DNA of 64,000 bases from NCBI GenBank assembly GCA_964371615.1, contig CAYJMS010000001.1:186001-250000 (forward strand). Direction: 5' to 3'. Shown piece after piece: positions 33,342-41,649 of the stretch. A program made the translations under genes and the position numbers. The notes under the pieces are model-generated. The model was not told where the DNA came from. It searched no databases and worked only from the letters and a program-made list of their open reading frames with translations. Position 1 is the first letter of the stretch; the number at the start of each line of letters is the position of its first letter. The stretch is from SpSt-333 sp964371615. GTDB lineage: Bacteria; Bacteroidota; Ignavibacteria; UBA10030; UBA8401.

Positions 33342-34262
33342 ATGGCTGTAAAACCTGTAGAAAAAATCTGGATGAACGGAAAACTCGTCGACTGGAACGA
33401 TGCCAAGATCCACATATTATCCCATGTGGTACATTACGGCAGTTCCTGGTTCGAAGGGATCCGTTGCTATGACACGAAAAAAGGTTCGGCGATCTTCCGT
33501 CATAAGGAACATATCGACCGGCTGTTCGATTCAGCGAAGATGTACCGTGCGGAGATACCGTTCACCAAAGAACAGGTGATGGCGGCGGACAAAGAGACAA
33601 TTAAAGCGAACAAACTGAAGGCTTGTTATATCCGACCGATCGCATACCGCGGGTACGGCGATGTCGGCGTATTTCCGGGGAACTGCCCCGTCGATCTGAC
33701 TATAGCGGTATGGGAATGGGGAAAATATCTCGGGCCCGAAGCGCTGGAAAAAGGAATCGATGTGCGATTTGCATCCTGGCAGCGAGCGGCGGGAAATACG
33801 TTTCCCACCATGGCAAAAGCGGGCGGAAATTATCTCAACTCACAGTTGATGAAAATGGAAGCGCGGGTCGACGGATACGAGGAGGGAATCGCCCTCGACG
33901 TCAACGGTCACATTTCGGAAGGGAGCGGGGAAAATCTTTTTGTGGTGAAAAACGGAACGCTGTATACGCCGCAGTTCATCAATGCCATCCTTCCCGGCAT
34001 TACGCGCGCGACGGTAATGCAACTGGCAAAAGATGCCGGCATTCCGGTAGTGGAAGGGCCGCTGCCGAGGGAATTCGTGTACATTGCCGAAGAGGTTTTC
34101 TTTACCGGTACGGCGGCGGAAATCTCGCCGATCCGTTCGATCGACCGCATTACCGTCGGCGAGGGAAAACCGGGACCGGTCACGCGTGAATTGCAGAAAC
34201 GTTTCTTCGACGTGCTCGATAACGGCAACGATCCGCACGGCTGGCTCGACTTCGTGAAATAA
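33342..34262 (+). CDS. ilvE: Branched-chain amino acid aminotransferase
   Basis: A 306-aa fold-type IV PLP enzyme catalysing the last step of valine, leucine and isoleucine synthesis and the first step of their breakdown. The start is ATG 33342 in a good context (AAGGAA upstream). Family motifs: GSSWFEGIRCYDT, HIDRLFDSAKMYR, IRPIAYRGYG, and AKAGGNYLNSQLMKMEA around the PLP-lysine region, then EGIALDVNGHISEGSGENLFVV and FFTGTAAEISPIRSID. No other ilv genes are adjacent; it starts a run with a cNMP-binding protein and a stress protein. Confidence 0.92.
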   Translation: MAVKPVEKIWMNGKLVDWNDAKIHILSHVVHYGSSWFEGIRCYDTKKGSAIFRHKEHIDRLFDSAKMYRAEIPFTKEQVMAADKETIKANKLKACYIRPIAYRGYGDVGVFPGNCPVDLTIAVWEWGKYLGPEALEKGIDVRFASWQRAAGNTFPTMAKAGGNYLNSQLMKMEARVDGYEEGIALDVNGHISEGSGENLFVVKNGTLYTPQFINAILPGITRATVMQLAKDAGIPVVEGPLPREFVYIAEEVFFTGTAAEISPIRSIDRITVGEGKPGPVTRELQKRFFDVLDNGNDPHGWLDFVK

Positions 34263-34299
34263 ATAACGGCGGAATCCCGCACTGTCGACAAGGACTACC

Positions 34300-34893
34300 A
34301 TGGGAAAAGATTTTGTTCTGAAAGAAGTCTTCCGGCCGAAAATCAAACCGGCCTCCGTCGAAGGAATGTTGTCGAAGATCCCGGTCTTCGACAAACTGGA
34401 AGTGAAAGAACTCCGTCAGATCGCCGGTATTGTTCACCGGCGGCAGTACGTGAAAGGGGAGTATGTCTTTTATCAGGGAGATCCCGGACTCGGCATGTAC
34501 GTCGTCGAGAAAGGATCGGTCGGTATTGTGGTGGAAGGGAACGACGGATTGAAAAAAGAGATCATTGCAATGAAGGACGGCGATTTCTTCGGAGAGATCG
34601 CGCTGTTGGACGAATCGCCCCGTTCCGCTTCGGTGATCGTGAAAGAGGATTCGCAATTGATCGGATTTTTCCGTCCCGATCTTTTTGAAGTCATCGAAAA
34701 AACTCCGAAGACCGGTTTGAAGATCATCATGAAGCTGGCGGAAATGATCGGCGAACGGCTCCGCAACATGAATTCGGAGTTCTCAAAGCTCCGCACGGAA
34801 GTTGAATCACTCAAATCCCAACTACAGAAGGAGGCTGGCAATGAAAAAGCGAACAGCAAAAAGAAAAAGTCCTCCCGCCCGCACGTCATCTAA
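34300..34893 (+). CDS. Cyclic-nucleotide-binding domain protein, no DNA-binding part
   Basis: A 197-aa protein with a CRP-type cNMP-binding domain (about residues 25-140): KGEYVFYQGDPGLGMYVVEK and the phosphate-binding cassette FGEIALLDESPRSASV. No helix-turn-helix follows; instead a Lys/Glu-rich coiled-coil (LRNMNSEFSKLRTEVESLKSQL) and a basic tail. It may be a sensor acting through protein contact rather than DNA. The stop lies 53 bases inside the next gene. Confidence 0.85.
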   Translation: MGKDFVLKEVFRPKIKPASVEGMLSKIPVFDKLEVKELRQIAGIVHRRQYVKGEYVFYQGDPGLGMYVVEKGSVGIVVEGNDGLKKEIIAMKDGDFFGEIALLDESPRSASVIVKEDSQLIGFFRPDLFEVIEKTPKTGLKIIMKLAEMIGERLRNMNSEFSKLRTEVESLKSQLQKEAGNEKANSKKKKSSRPHVI

Positions 34894-35392
34894 AAAGAAG
34901 GCCCGGGCGAAAAAGTCATCGGTGAAAATCGTGCTCGACCAGATACTCGTGCCGGTCGATTTCTCCGACAACTCCAAAAAAGCGCTGCAGTACGCGATCC
35001 CGTTCGCCGAGCAGTTTCATGCATCCATCACCGTGCTGTATATCGTCGAACCGGCGGTCTTTCCGTCGGATTTCGGTTTCGGTCAGATGAGTTTTCCGGA
35101 TGTCGAACGCGAGATGGTGGAGAAAGCGGAAACGGAATTGCAGAAGATCGTGGACGATCTTCCCGCGACGGTAAAATTTCATCCCGTCGTCCTCTCCGGC
35201 ATCCCGTTTGTGGAAGTCACGACGTATGCGGACGAACACGACATCGGCCTGATCATTCTTGCCACGCACGGACGGACAGGAGTGGAACATATTCTCTTCG
35301 GCAGTACGGCGGAAAAAATCATCAGAAAATCACCCTGCCCGGTGTTGGTGGTGCGGGCCGAAGAGCACGAATTTATTGACGATAGGGTATAA
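34841..35392 (+). CDS. Universal stress protein (UspA family)
   Basis: A 183-aa protein with ATG 34841 and GGAGG 7 nt upstream, overlapping the cNMP-binding gene by 53 bp. After a Lys/Arg-rich 25-residue extension not typical of the family, the UspA fold starts (ILVPVDFSDNSKKALQYAI) and ends with the ATP-binding motif (ATHGRTGVEHILFGSTAEKII) and CPVLVVR. The G-2x-G-9x-G(S/T) nucleotide motif is complete. Overlap with the upstream gene implies joint expression. Confidence 0.9.
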   Translation: MKKRTAKRKSPPARTSSKKKARAKKSSVKIVLDQILVPVDFSDNSKKALQYAIPFAEQFHASITVLYIVEPAVFPSDFGFGQMSFPDVEREMVEKAETELQKIVDDLPATVKFHPVVLSGIPFVEVTTYADEHDIGLIILATHGRTGVEHILFGSTAEKIIRKSPCPVLVVRAEEHEFIDDRV

Positions 35393-35398
35393 GTTTTC

Positions 35399-35430
35399 TT
35401 GCCTTTGCCGTCATTTCTTTCGTATATTTG
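35399..35430 (+). promoter_or_regulatory. Candidate Bacteroidota-type promoter for the TPR gene
   Basis: TTG at 35399-35401 and TATATTTG at 35423-35430 (exact TAnnTTTG), spaced by 21 nt. It lies 40 nt upstream of the ATG of the following gene. Confidence 0.5.
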
Positions 35431-35470
35431 GTAAAATTTTTTAACGTATTTTCATTTTTGAGTAAAAGGG

Positions 35471-36163
35471 ATGCTGAAAAAACAAAAGGAATTCGCAAAA
35501 GCCAAGGTTAAACACCAGGATGACCTCATAACTACCTACGAAAACGCACTTTCGTGGTACCACACAAACAAGAAACTTCTCACCAATGTTGGCATAGCGC
35601 TTGTAGTCATCATTGCCGGCGGATGGTTTTATCTGAATAACCAGCGCCAGGACAACGACAAAGCGGCACTCGAATTTGCCAAGGTATTTTCCTACTACGA
35701 TAACGGACAATATCAGCTGGCAATGAACGGGCTGCCCGAAAAGAATGTGCGGGGATTGGTGTCGATTGTCAGCGATTACGGATCCACGCACAACGGAAAC
35801 ATCGCACGGTTCTACCTCGCCAACTGTTACTACAACCTCGGCGAGTACGGCAAGGCGTTGACGGAGTATCAGGACGCCGATGTGTCGACCGATCTGCTGG
35901 AAGCATCGCGGCTGTCGGGAATCGCGGCATGTTACGAAGTGCAGGGGAATTTTTCCGAAGCGGCAAAATATTTCGAGCGGGCCGGCCGTGTCTCATCCTC
36001 CGATCCGAATACGGCGGAGAATCTGGCGCATGCGGCACGCAATTACGCCCGATCGGGAAACACACAACAGGCAATTGAGCTCTACAAGTACATTAAGAAA
36101 GAACACTCGAGTTCGGCGGCAGCACGGGATGCAGAGAGGTATCTGGATGAACTTCGAGGCTGA
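35471..36163 (+). CDS. Membrane-anchored TPR protein (YfgM-like)
   Basis: A 230-aa protein with a cytoplasmic N-terminus (KEFAKAKVKHQDDLITTYENA), one transmembrane helix at about residues 38-55 (LLTNVGIALVVIIAGGWFYL) and a soluble region with tetratricopeptide repeats (ARFYLANCYYNLGEYGKALTEY, LSGIAACYEVQGNFSEAAKYF, AARNYARSGNTQQAIELYKYI). The layout resembles YfgM, an ancillary factor of the Sec translocon, though such proteins differ much among phyla. It is terminated before the nuo operon. Confidence 0.82.
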   Translation: MLKKQKEFAKAKVKHQDDLITTYENALSWYHTNKKLLTNVGIALVVIIAGGWFYLNNQRQDNDKAALEFAKVFSYYDNGQYQLAMNGLPEKNVRGLVSIVSDYGSTHNGNIARFYLANCYYNLGEYGKALTEYQDADVSTDLLEASRLSGIAACYEVQGNFSEAAKYFERAGRVSSSDPNTAENLAHAARNYARSGNTQQAIELYKYIKKEHSSSAAARDAERYLDELRG

Positions 36164-36197
36164 TAAGTAGCGAATCGTTCTTGCTCGTCTTTTTTTA

Positions 36198-36244
36198 CTG
36201 CGCCGTGAAATGCTCAAGTGCTATTTTCCGGCGCAGTTTTATTT
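36198..36244 (+). terminator. Rho-independent terminator before nuoA
   Basis: CTGCGCCG (36198-36205) pairs with CGGCGCAG (36229-36236), followed by TTTTATTTTA. It ends the TPR gene transcript; the nuo genes then need their own promoter, which I could not place. Confidence 0.75.
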
Positions 36245-36257
36245 TATCCCACACACT

Positions 36258-36689
36258 ATGCTAACAGAATTCGGCGGTATCCTTGCATTCTTCATTGTCG
36301 GCGCGGTGTTCACTGCCGCCGGCCTTTTCGGCGCCTGGCTTCTGCGCCCCCATCGTCCGTATCCCCAAAAAAATTCTACCTACGAATGCGGCGAAGACCC
36401 GATCGGCGTCTCGCACGTCCGGTTCAACATCCGCTTCTACGTCATCGCGCTGATCTTTCTGGTCTTTGAAGTGGAAGTGCTCTTCCTCTTTCCGTGGGCG
36501 CTGGTCTTCAAACAGTACGGCATGTTCGCGTTCATCGAAATGGTAGTCTTTCTCGGCATCCTGATCGTCGGCTACGCGTATGTCTGGGCGAAAGGGGACC
36601 TGGAATGGGACAAACCCGTTCCGAAATATTTACTGAACACTCCGTCACCATCGGTGCTGGAAGAAAAAGAAGAAACGGTACTGAGCTAA
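36258..36689 (+). CDS. nuoA: NADH-quinone oxidoreductase subunit A
   Basis: A 143-aa membrane subunit with three helices. ATG 36258 is chosen; the longer frame from 36210 overlaps the terminator. Conserved parts: STYECGEDPIG and FYVIALIFLVFEVEVLFLFPW. It starts the complex I operon and sits at the base of the proton-pumping arm. Confidence 0.95.
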   Translation: MLTEFGGILAFFIVGAVFTAAGLFGAWLLRPHRPYPQKNSTYECGEDPIGVSHVRFNIRFYVIALIFLVFEVEVLFLFPWALVFKQYGMFAFIEMVVFLGILIVGYAYVWAKGDLEWDKPVPKYLLNTPSPSVLEEKEETVLS

Positions 36690-36692
36690 TCT

Positions 36693-37187
36693 ATGGGCCT
36701 CCTCGATCAAAAATTTGAAAACTCCAACATTGTCATTACGACGATGGACAAACTCCTGAATTGGGCACGGCTCTCCTCCCTCTGGCAGATGCAGTTCGGC
36801 CTCGCCTGCTGCGCCATCGAAATGATGGCGGCGTCGGCTTCCAATTTCGACATGATGCGCTTCGGCGTCATTCCCCGCGCCACGCCGCGGCAATGCGACG
36901 TGATGATCGTCTCCGGAACGGTGACGCTCAAAATGGCATCGCGGATCAAACGGCTGTACGACCAGATGGCAGAGCCGCGCTACGTGATCTCCATGGGAAG
37001 CTGCGCCAACTGCGGCGGTCCGTACTGGGAACACGGGTACCATGTGCTGAAAGGGGTCGATCGCGTCATTCCGGTCGACATTTATGTGCCGGGCTGCCCG
37101 CCCCGTCCCGAAGCGCTGATCGAGGGACTGATCAAATTGCAGGAGAAAGTCCGGAACGAGAGTTTGGCAAAGAAAAAAGCAGTGTAA
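36693..37187 (+). CDS. nuoB: NADH-quinone oxidoreductase subunit B
   Basis: A 164-aa subunit that binds the terminal 4Fe-4S cluster N2 and passes electrons to quinone. The ligands are Cys39 and Cys40 (LACCAIEMM), Cys104 (GSCANCGG) and Cys135 (PGCPPRPE). Only 3 bp separate it from nuoA. It is followed by a gap of about 50 bp holding a palindrome, then nuoC. Confidence 0.97.
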   Translation: MGLLDQKFENSNIVITTMDKLLNWARLSSLWQMQFGLACCAIEMMAASASNFDMMRFGVIPRATPRQCDVMIVSGTVTLKMASRIKRLYDQMAEPRYVISMGSCANCGGPYWEHGYHVLKGVDRVIPVDIYVPGCPPRPEALIEGLIKLQEKVRNESLAKKKAV

Positions 37188-37194
37188 ATTAATC

Positions 37195-37227
37195 AAGTGA
37201 CCATCACTTTGAAGGTGACGGTCACTT
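37195..37227. repeat. Palindrome within the nuo operon (AAGTGACC ... GGTCACTT)
   Basis: Between nuoB and nuoC, AAGTGACC-ATCAC pairs with GTGAC-GGTCACTT with one A-C mismatch and a loop TTTGAAG. It has no T-tract, so it may stabilise or process the mRNA; it belongs to a dispersed class (GTGACxGTCACC). Confidence 0.75.
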
Positions 37228-37236
37228 CTAAAATAT

Positions 37237-37713
37237 ATGACAGCACAAGAGATCCACACTATCCTCACATCACGGTTCGCAGAAGCAATCCTCGACGCAA
37301 AACTCGAGAATGTTCCCGATCCGTTCATCAAAATCCGGACGGACGCGATTAAAGATGTCTGCGAGTTCGCCAGGACCGACGAGCGCCTGCAGTTCGATTA
37401 TCTGATGTGTCTTTCCGGAGTCGACTTCAAAGGAAAACTCGGCGTTACCTATCATCTTCACTCCATGACGCTGCGGCATAAGATCGTCCTGAAAGTGGAA
37501 GTGCCGACCGAAACGCCGGACGTGCCGTCGGTGGAATCGGTCTGGAAAACCGCCAACTGGCACGAACGTGAGGCGTTCGATCTGTACGGATTGAACTTTA
37601 CCGGACATCCCGATCTGCGGCGCATTCTGCTGCCGTACGACTGGGAGGGATATCCGCTGCGCAAAGACTACGAAGTACCGGAATTCTATAATGGCATGCG
37701 AGTGCCGTATTAA
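37237..37713 (+). CDS. nuoC: NADH-quinone oxidoreductase subunit C
   Basis: A 158-aa, 30-kDa type subunit of the Q-module. The C-terminal signature ANWHEREAFDLYGLNFTGHP ... RRILLPYDWEGYPLRKDY is complete. NuoC and NuoD are separate genes, not fused. The stop overlaps the first possible ATG of nuoD (TAATG at 37711-37715). Confidence 0.95.
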   Translation: MTAQEIHTILTSRFAEAILDAKLENVPDPFIKIRTDAIKDVCEFARTDERLQFDYLMCLSGVDFKGKLGVTYHLHSMTLRHKIVLKVEVPTETPDVPSVESVWKTANWHEREAFDLYGLNFTGHPDLRRILLPYDWEGYPLRKDYEVPEFYNGMRVPY

Positions 37714-38927
37714 TGATCAGCCATCCGATTGCTGACAGCAATCGGATGGCTATGCATGAAAAAACAATGACTGAAACATCAATCGCTACTGCAAAAACCT
37801 CAACCGGAAAGTCGCTTCGTACGGAAGAGATGGTCGTCAATATGGGCCCGCAGCATCCGTCGACGCACGGCGTGCTCCGGCTCGAAGTGGTGCTCGACGG
37901 AGAGATCGTCGTCGACGTTATTCCGCATCTCGGCTATCTTCACCGCTGCTTCGAAAAACATTGCGAGCACATGACGAATTACCAGCAGGTGGTTCCGTAT
38001 GTGGACCGGATGGATTATGTCGCCGCCATGACGAACGAGCATGCGTATGCGGTGGCCGCGGAAAAACTGCTGAAGATCGAAGTTCCCGAGCGCGTGCATT
38101 ATATCCGTATCATCATGGCAGAACTGCAGCGCATCGCGTCGCACCTGATTGCCATCGGCACTTTCGGCATTGATATGGGTGCCTTCACGCCGTTCCTGTA
38201 TTACTTCCGCGACCGTGAAAAAATTCTCGACCTGTTCGAAATGACCTGCGGCGCCCGATTGCTCTATAATTATATCTGGATCGGCGGATTGTCACACGAT
38301 ATCCCGCCGCAGTTCGCGGAAAAAACCAAAGAGTTCTGCCGCGATTTCAAAAAGACGATGACCGAAGTGAACGATCTCCTGAACTACAACGAGATCTTCA
38401 TCAAACGGACCGCCAATGTCGGTATACTGCCGAAAGATCTGGCAATCAATTACGCCTGCAGCGGACCGATGCTGCGCGCATCCGGCGTGAGCTGGGATCT
38501 GCGGCGCGACGATCCGTACACGCTGTACGACCGCTTTGAGTGGGATGTGATTGTCGGAAAAGGGGAGATGGGAACCGTCGGTGACGTGTGGGACAGGAAT
38601 ATCGTCCGGCAGCGTGAAATGTGGGAGAGCGTCCGGATCATCGAACAGGCAATCGCGAACATTCCCGAGGGGGATGTGCAGAAAGCAGTTCCGAAAAGAA
38701 TCCGCCCGGTGCCCGGCGATGCCTACGGACGGGTCGAAGGCCCGCGCGGCGAACTGGGATTCTATATTGTGGCGGATGACAGCGTTACGCCGTACCGCAT
38801 TAAAGCGCGCGCTCCGGCATTCGTGAATTTAAGTGTGATCAACGAGATCGCCAAAGGAGGAATGCTGGCCGACCTCGTTGCGATTGTCGGCAGTATCGAT
38901 ATTGTGCTGGGTGAAGTCGACCGGTAA
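37713..38927 (+). CDS. nuoD: NADH-quinone oxidoreductase subunit D
   Basis: The 49-kDa type subunit that with NuoB forms the quinone-binding site. The conserved region begins with TEEMVVNMGPQHPSTHGVLR and ends with DIVLGEVDR, as in the family. The start is uncertain: ATG 37713 overlaps the nuoC stop, but ATG 37752 and ATG 37767 lie after the perfect hairpin and give a length nearer to the usual (about 390 aa); I consider these more likely. All three are in one frame. The histidines and Tyr expected in the quinone pocket region (HPSTHG) are present. Confidence 0.95.
   Translation: MISHPIADSNRMAMHEKTMTETSIATAKTSTGKSLRTEEMVVNMGPQHPSTHGVLRLEVVLDGEIVVDVIPHLGYLHRCFEKHCEHMTNYQQVVPYVDRMDYVAAMTNEHAYAVAAEKLLKIEVPERVHYIRIIMAELQRIASHLIAIGTFGIDMGAFTPFLYYFRDREKILDLFEMTCGARLLYNYIWIGGLSHDIPPQFAEKTKEFCRDFKKTMTEVNDLLNYNEIFIKRTANVGILPKDLAINYACSGPMLRASGVSWDLRRDDPYTLYDRFEWDVIVGKGEMGTVGDVWDRNIVRQREMWESVRIIEQAIANIPEGDVQKAVPKRIRPVPGDAYGRVEGPRGELGFYIVADDSVTPYRIKARAPAFVNLSVINEIAKGGMLADLVAIVGSIDIVLGEVDR
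37719..37751. repeat. Perfect 14-bp hairpin at the nuoC-nuoD junction
   Basis: AGCCATCCGATTGC (37719-37732) and GCAATCGGATGGCT (37738-37751) pair perfectly with a 5-nt loop and no T-tract. If nuoD began at 37713 it would lie in coding sequence; more likely it is intergenic. Confidence 0.8.
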
Positions 38928-38972
38928 CAACGGCACATTTTTCTTTCACACACCCTTGACAAAAAGAAAACG

Positions 38973-40016
38973 ATGGAAACACTTTTAGAAATAGTACGCA
39001 TCCCGATGGTGACCACGCTGCTGCTGGCGTTTATTCCGCTGGTCTTTATCGTGGTATACGCGCTCGTGGTGCTGTACATGGAAATGAAAGTTGCCGCGCA
39101 CATCCAAAACCGCCTGGCGTATATGGAGAACGGCTGGCACGGCACGCTGCAGCCCTTTGCGGACATGCTCAAGCTGCTGCAGAAAGAGGATATCATCCCC
39201 ACGGCGGCGGACAAGCTGTTCTTTATTATGGCGCCGTATGTGGTGTTTGTCGGCACCTACGCGTCGTTCGCCGTCCTTCCGTTCAGCAGCGGATTCATCG
39301 GCAGCAATATCGATCTCGGCATCTTCTACCTGGTTGCCGTCTCGTCGCTGGTCGTTGTCGGTCTGCTGATGTCCGGCTGGGCATCGAACAACAAATGGTC
39401 GCTGCTCGGAGCGCTCCGGTCGGCGGCGCAGATCGTCAGTTATGAAATTCCGGCGGTGCTTTCCATTCTCGGCGTGGTGATGGTGTACGGAACGCTGAAC
39501 ATGCAGGAAATGACGGTACTGCAGGAGGGGGGCATTCAGAACTGGCTGATCCTCGGCGGCAATTTTCCGCTCTGGCAGAAATTATCCCTGATCCCCTTCA
39601 TCTTCATTCTCTTCATTGTTTATTTGTTATCCTCCATGGCGGAAGTTAATCGGACGCCGTTCGATCTTCCCGAAGCGGAATCGGAACTGGTACAGGGATT
39701 CAATACGGAATACAGCGGCATGAAATTCGCAATGTTCTATCTTGCCGAATATGCGAATCTCTTTCTGGTCTCCGCCGTTGCGGTCATCTTGTTTTTCGGC
39801 GGCTGGTCGAGTCCTTTCGGCGAATTCATGAGCGGTCCGGTCTGGAGCGCCTTCTGGTTTGTGCTGAAAGGAATGTCGTTCGTTTTCCTGAGCATTTGGC
39901 TGCGATGGACATTGCCGAGACTCCGTGTGGATCAATTGATGTATGTTTCATGGAAAGTTCTGACACCGTTTGCCATGCTGTGTATTTTGGCGATCGGTTT
40001 TATCATGGTGTTTTAG
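38973..40016 (+). CDS. nuoH: NADH-quinone oxidoreductase subunit H
   Basis: A 347-aa membrane subunit with eight helices that links the quinone site to the pumping arm. Signature segments: MEMKVAAHIQNRLAYM, the variant of the usual RGPNRVG-type region, QPFADMLKLLQKEDI, ALRSAAQIVSYEIPAVLS, EVNRTPFDLPEAESELV, and the Glu-rich loop. The first pair reads as a common FCB variant. No sign of breakage. Confidence 0.95.
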   Translation: METLLEIVRIPMVTTLLLAFIPLVFIVVYALVVLYMEMKVAAHIQNRLAYMENGWHGTLQPFADMLKLLQKEDIIPTAADKLFFIMAPYVVFVGTYASFAVLPFSSGFIGSNIDLGIFYLVAVSSLVVVGLLMSGWASNNKWSLLGALRSAAQIVSYEIPAVLSILGVVMVYGTLNMQEMTVLQEGGIQNWLILGGNFPLWQKLSLIPFIFILFIVYLLSSMAEVNRTPFDLPEAESELVQGFNTEYSGMKFAMFYLAEYANLFLVSAVAVILFFGGWSSPFGEFMSGPVWSAFWFVLKGMSFVFLSIWLRWTLPRLRVDQLMYVSWKVLTPFAMLCILAIGFIMVF

Positions 40017-40054
40017 TTGAACAGTAACGGCGCTGAGGCGCAAAGATAAAAAAT

Positions 40055-40675
40055 ATGACAGCATTCACATCGTATTTCAATGATATCTATCGCACGGTCA
40101 ATTCGGTATTGATCGGAATGGGGATCACATTTAAGCAGATGATCTCGCCGACCGTGACACTGCAATATCCGCGCGAGAAGAAACAGATGCCGGAACGCGT
40201 GCGCAACCGTCTCTATATGAATTTCGACGACTGCATCGGCTGTGAACTCTGCGCCAAGGCATGTCCGGTGGATTGCATCGACATCGAAGTAATGAAAGCC
40301 CCGCCGACGGTCGATCTGGGCACCACCTCGACGGGACAGAAAAAAAGAATCTATGTAACGAAGTTCGACATCGATATCGCCAAATGCTGCTACTGCGGCC
40401 TGTGCGTGTATCCGTGCCCGACCGAGTGCCTGAAGATGACCGATGTGTACGAATTTTCGGAATATGACCGGCATAATCTGGTCTATAATTTCACCACCAT
40501 GACTCCGGCGGAAGTTGAATCCGCCCGCGGAAAAGTTAAACAGTACGACGATGAGCAGGCGGCAAAGAAAGCGGCTGCTGCGGCACAGGCAGCAGCGGCA
40601 AAAGCGGCGGCGCCTGCTGCCCCTGCGGCACCGGCAGCACCGGCACCTGAACCGCCGAAGAGTCCTGAAGCGTAA
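40055..40675 (+). CDS. nuoI: NADH-quinone oxidoreductase subunit I
   Basis: A 206-aa ferredoxin-like subunit with two 4Fe-4S clusters: Cys60, 63, 66, 70 and Cys111, 114, 117, 121, each in CxxCxxCxxxC. It carries electrons from the peripheral arm to NuoB. The last 40 residues form an unusual tail of Ala and Pro (AAAAKAAAPAAPAAPAAP), not part of the usual family. Confidence 0.95.
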   Translation: MTAFTSYFNDIYRTVNSVLIGMGITFKQMISPTVTLQYPREKKQMPERVRNRLYMNFDDCIGCELCAKACPVDCIDIEVMKAPPTVDLGTTSTGQKKRIYVTKFDIDIAKCCYCGLCVYPCPTECLKMTDVYEFSEYDRHNLVYNFTTMTPAEVESARGKVKQYDDEQAAKKAAAAAQAAAAKAAAPAAPAAPAAPAPEPPKSPEA

Positions 40676-40706
40676 TATTTTTTCATGAATTAGCACTCAT
40701 TACACC

Positions 40707-41219
40707 ATGAACCTTTACGATATAGTTTTCTACTTCTTTGCGGCCATTACCGTCGGATCGGCGGCGGTCGTCGTCTTCTCCCGCAATATTATCTATTCCG
40801 CATTCTCGCTGTTGTTCACCTTTTTCGGGGTGGCGGGATTGTACGTGCTGCTGAATGCGGATTTTCTTGCCGTCACCCAGGTGCTGGTATACGTCGGCGG
40901 CATTCTCGTTCTGCTGCTGTTCGGCGTCATGCTGACGAATAACAAGATAAGCGTGGATTTGAAGACAGGAACGCTCCATGTGTGGCCGGCAACGATTCTC
41001 ATTGCGGCGCTGGTGGGACTGCTCGGGGCGATGTACTGGACCGCCGACTGGTTTGTCAGCAAACGGGCGAGCGACATTGCGGCGGAAACGACATCCAAAG
41101 ATATCGGCAATGCTTTCATTACCACGCACCTGCTTCCGTTCGAAATCGCATCGGTGGTGTTGCTGGTAGCGATCGTCGGTGCGGCGATGATGGCACGACG
41201 GGAACACAAAGCGGGATAA
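40707..41219 (+). CDS. nuoJ: NADH-quinone oxidoreductase subunit J
   Basis: A 170-aa membrane subunit with five helices. It contains the conserved NADFLAVTQVLVYVGGILVL stretch and the final AIVGAAMMARRE. It follows nuoI by 31 bp. Confidence 0.93.
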   Translation: MNLYDIVFYFFAAITVGSAAVVVFSRNIIYSAFSLLFTFFGVAGLYVLLNADFLAVTQVLVYVGGILVLLLFGVMLTNNKISVDLKTGTLHVWPATILIAALVGLLGAMYWTADWFVSKRASDIAAETTSKDIGNAFITTHLLPFEIASVVLLVAIVGAAMMARREHKAG

Positions 41220-41279
41220 CACTATACGATTTCGGCGTGAGATTCCGAAATACGGACTCCATATTTTCTGACAAATATT

Positions 41280-41335
41280 ATTTACCAATCAGTAAATCAG
41301 TAAATCAGAAAATCAACACATCAGAAAATTATCGA
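41280..41335. repeat. Quasi-periodic simple sequence upstream of nuoK (AAATCAG type)
   Basis: ACCAATCAGTAAATCAGTAA-ATCAGAAAATCAACACATCAG with 8-9 nt period occupies half of the 121-bp gap between nuoJ and nuoK. Confidence 0.6.
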
Positions 41336-41340
41336 TTGAT

Positions 41341-41649
41341 ATGAACATAACCCTCACACATTTTCTCCTTATCAGCGCGGTGCTCTTTTCGTTCGGCGTC
41401 TATGCCGTACTGACGCGCCGCAATGCCATTATGATGCTGATGGGAATTGAACTGATTCTCAACTCCGCCAACATCAATTTTCTCGCCTTCTCGCGGTTCG
41501 GCGGTTTGAACATTGAAGGACAGATGATCGCCATTTTCGTGATCATTCTTGCGGCGGCGGAAGCGGCGATTGCGCTGGCGATCGTGCTGAACATCTATAA
41601 ACGATTTAACACCGTCAATGTTGACGAAATATCACTCCTGAAAGACTAA
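41341..41649 (+). CDS. nuoK: NADH-quinone oxidoreductase subunit K
   Basis: A 102-aa subunit with three helices and two membrane Glu residues (MGIELILNSANINF and AAAEAAIALAIVL), both needed in proton transfer. Its stop overlaps the nuoL start by one base (TAATG-type junction at 41649). Confidence 0.95.
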   Translation: MNITLTHFLLISAVLFSFGVYAVLTRRNAIMMLMGIELILNSANINFLAFSRFGGLNIEGQMIAIFVIILAAAEAAIALAIVLNIYKRFNTVNVDEISLLKD

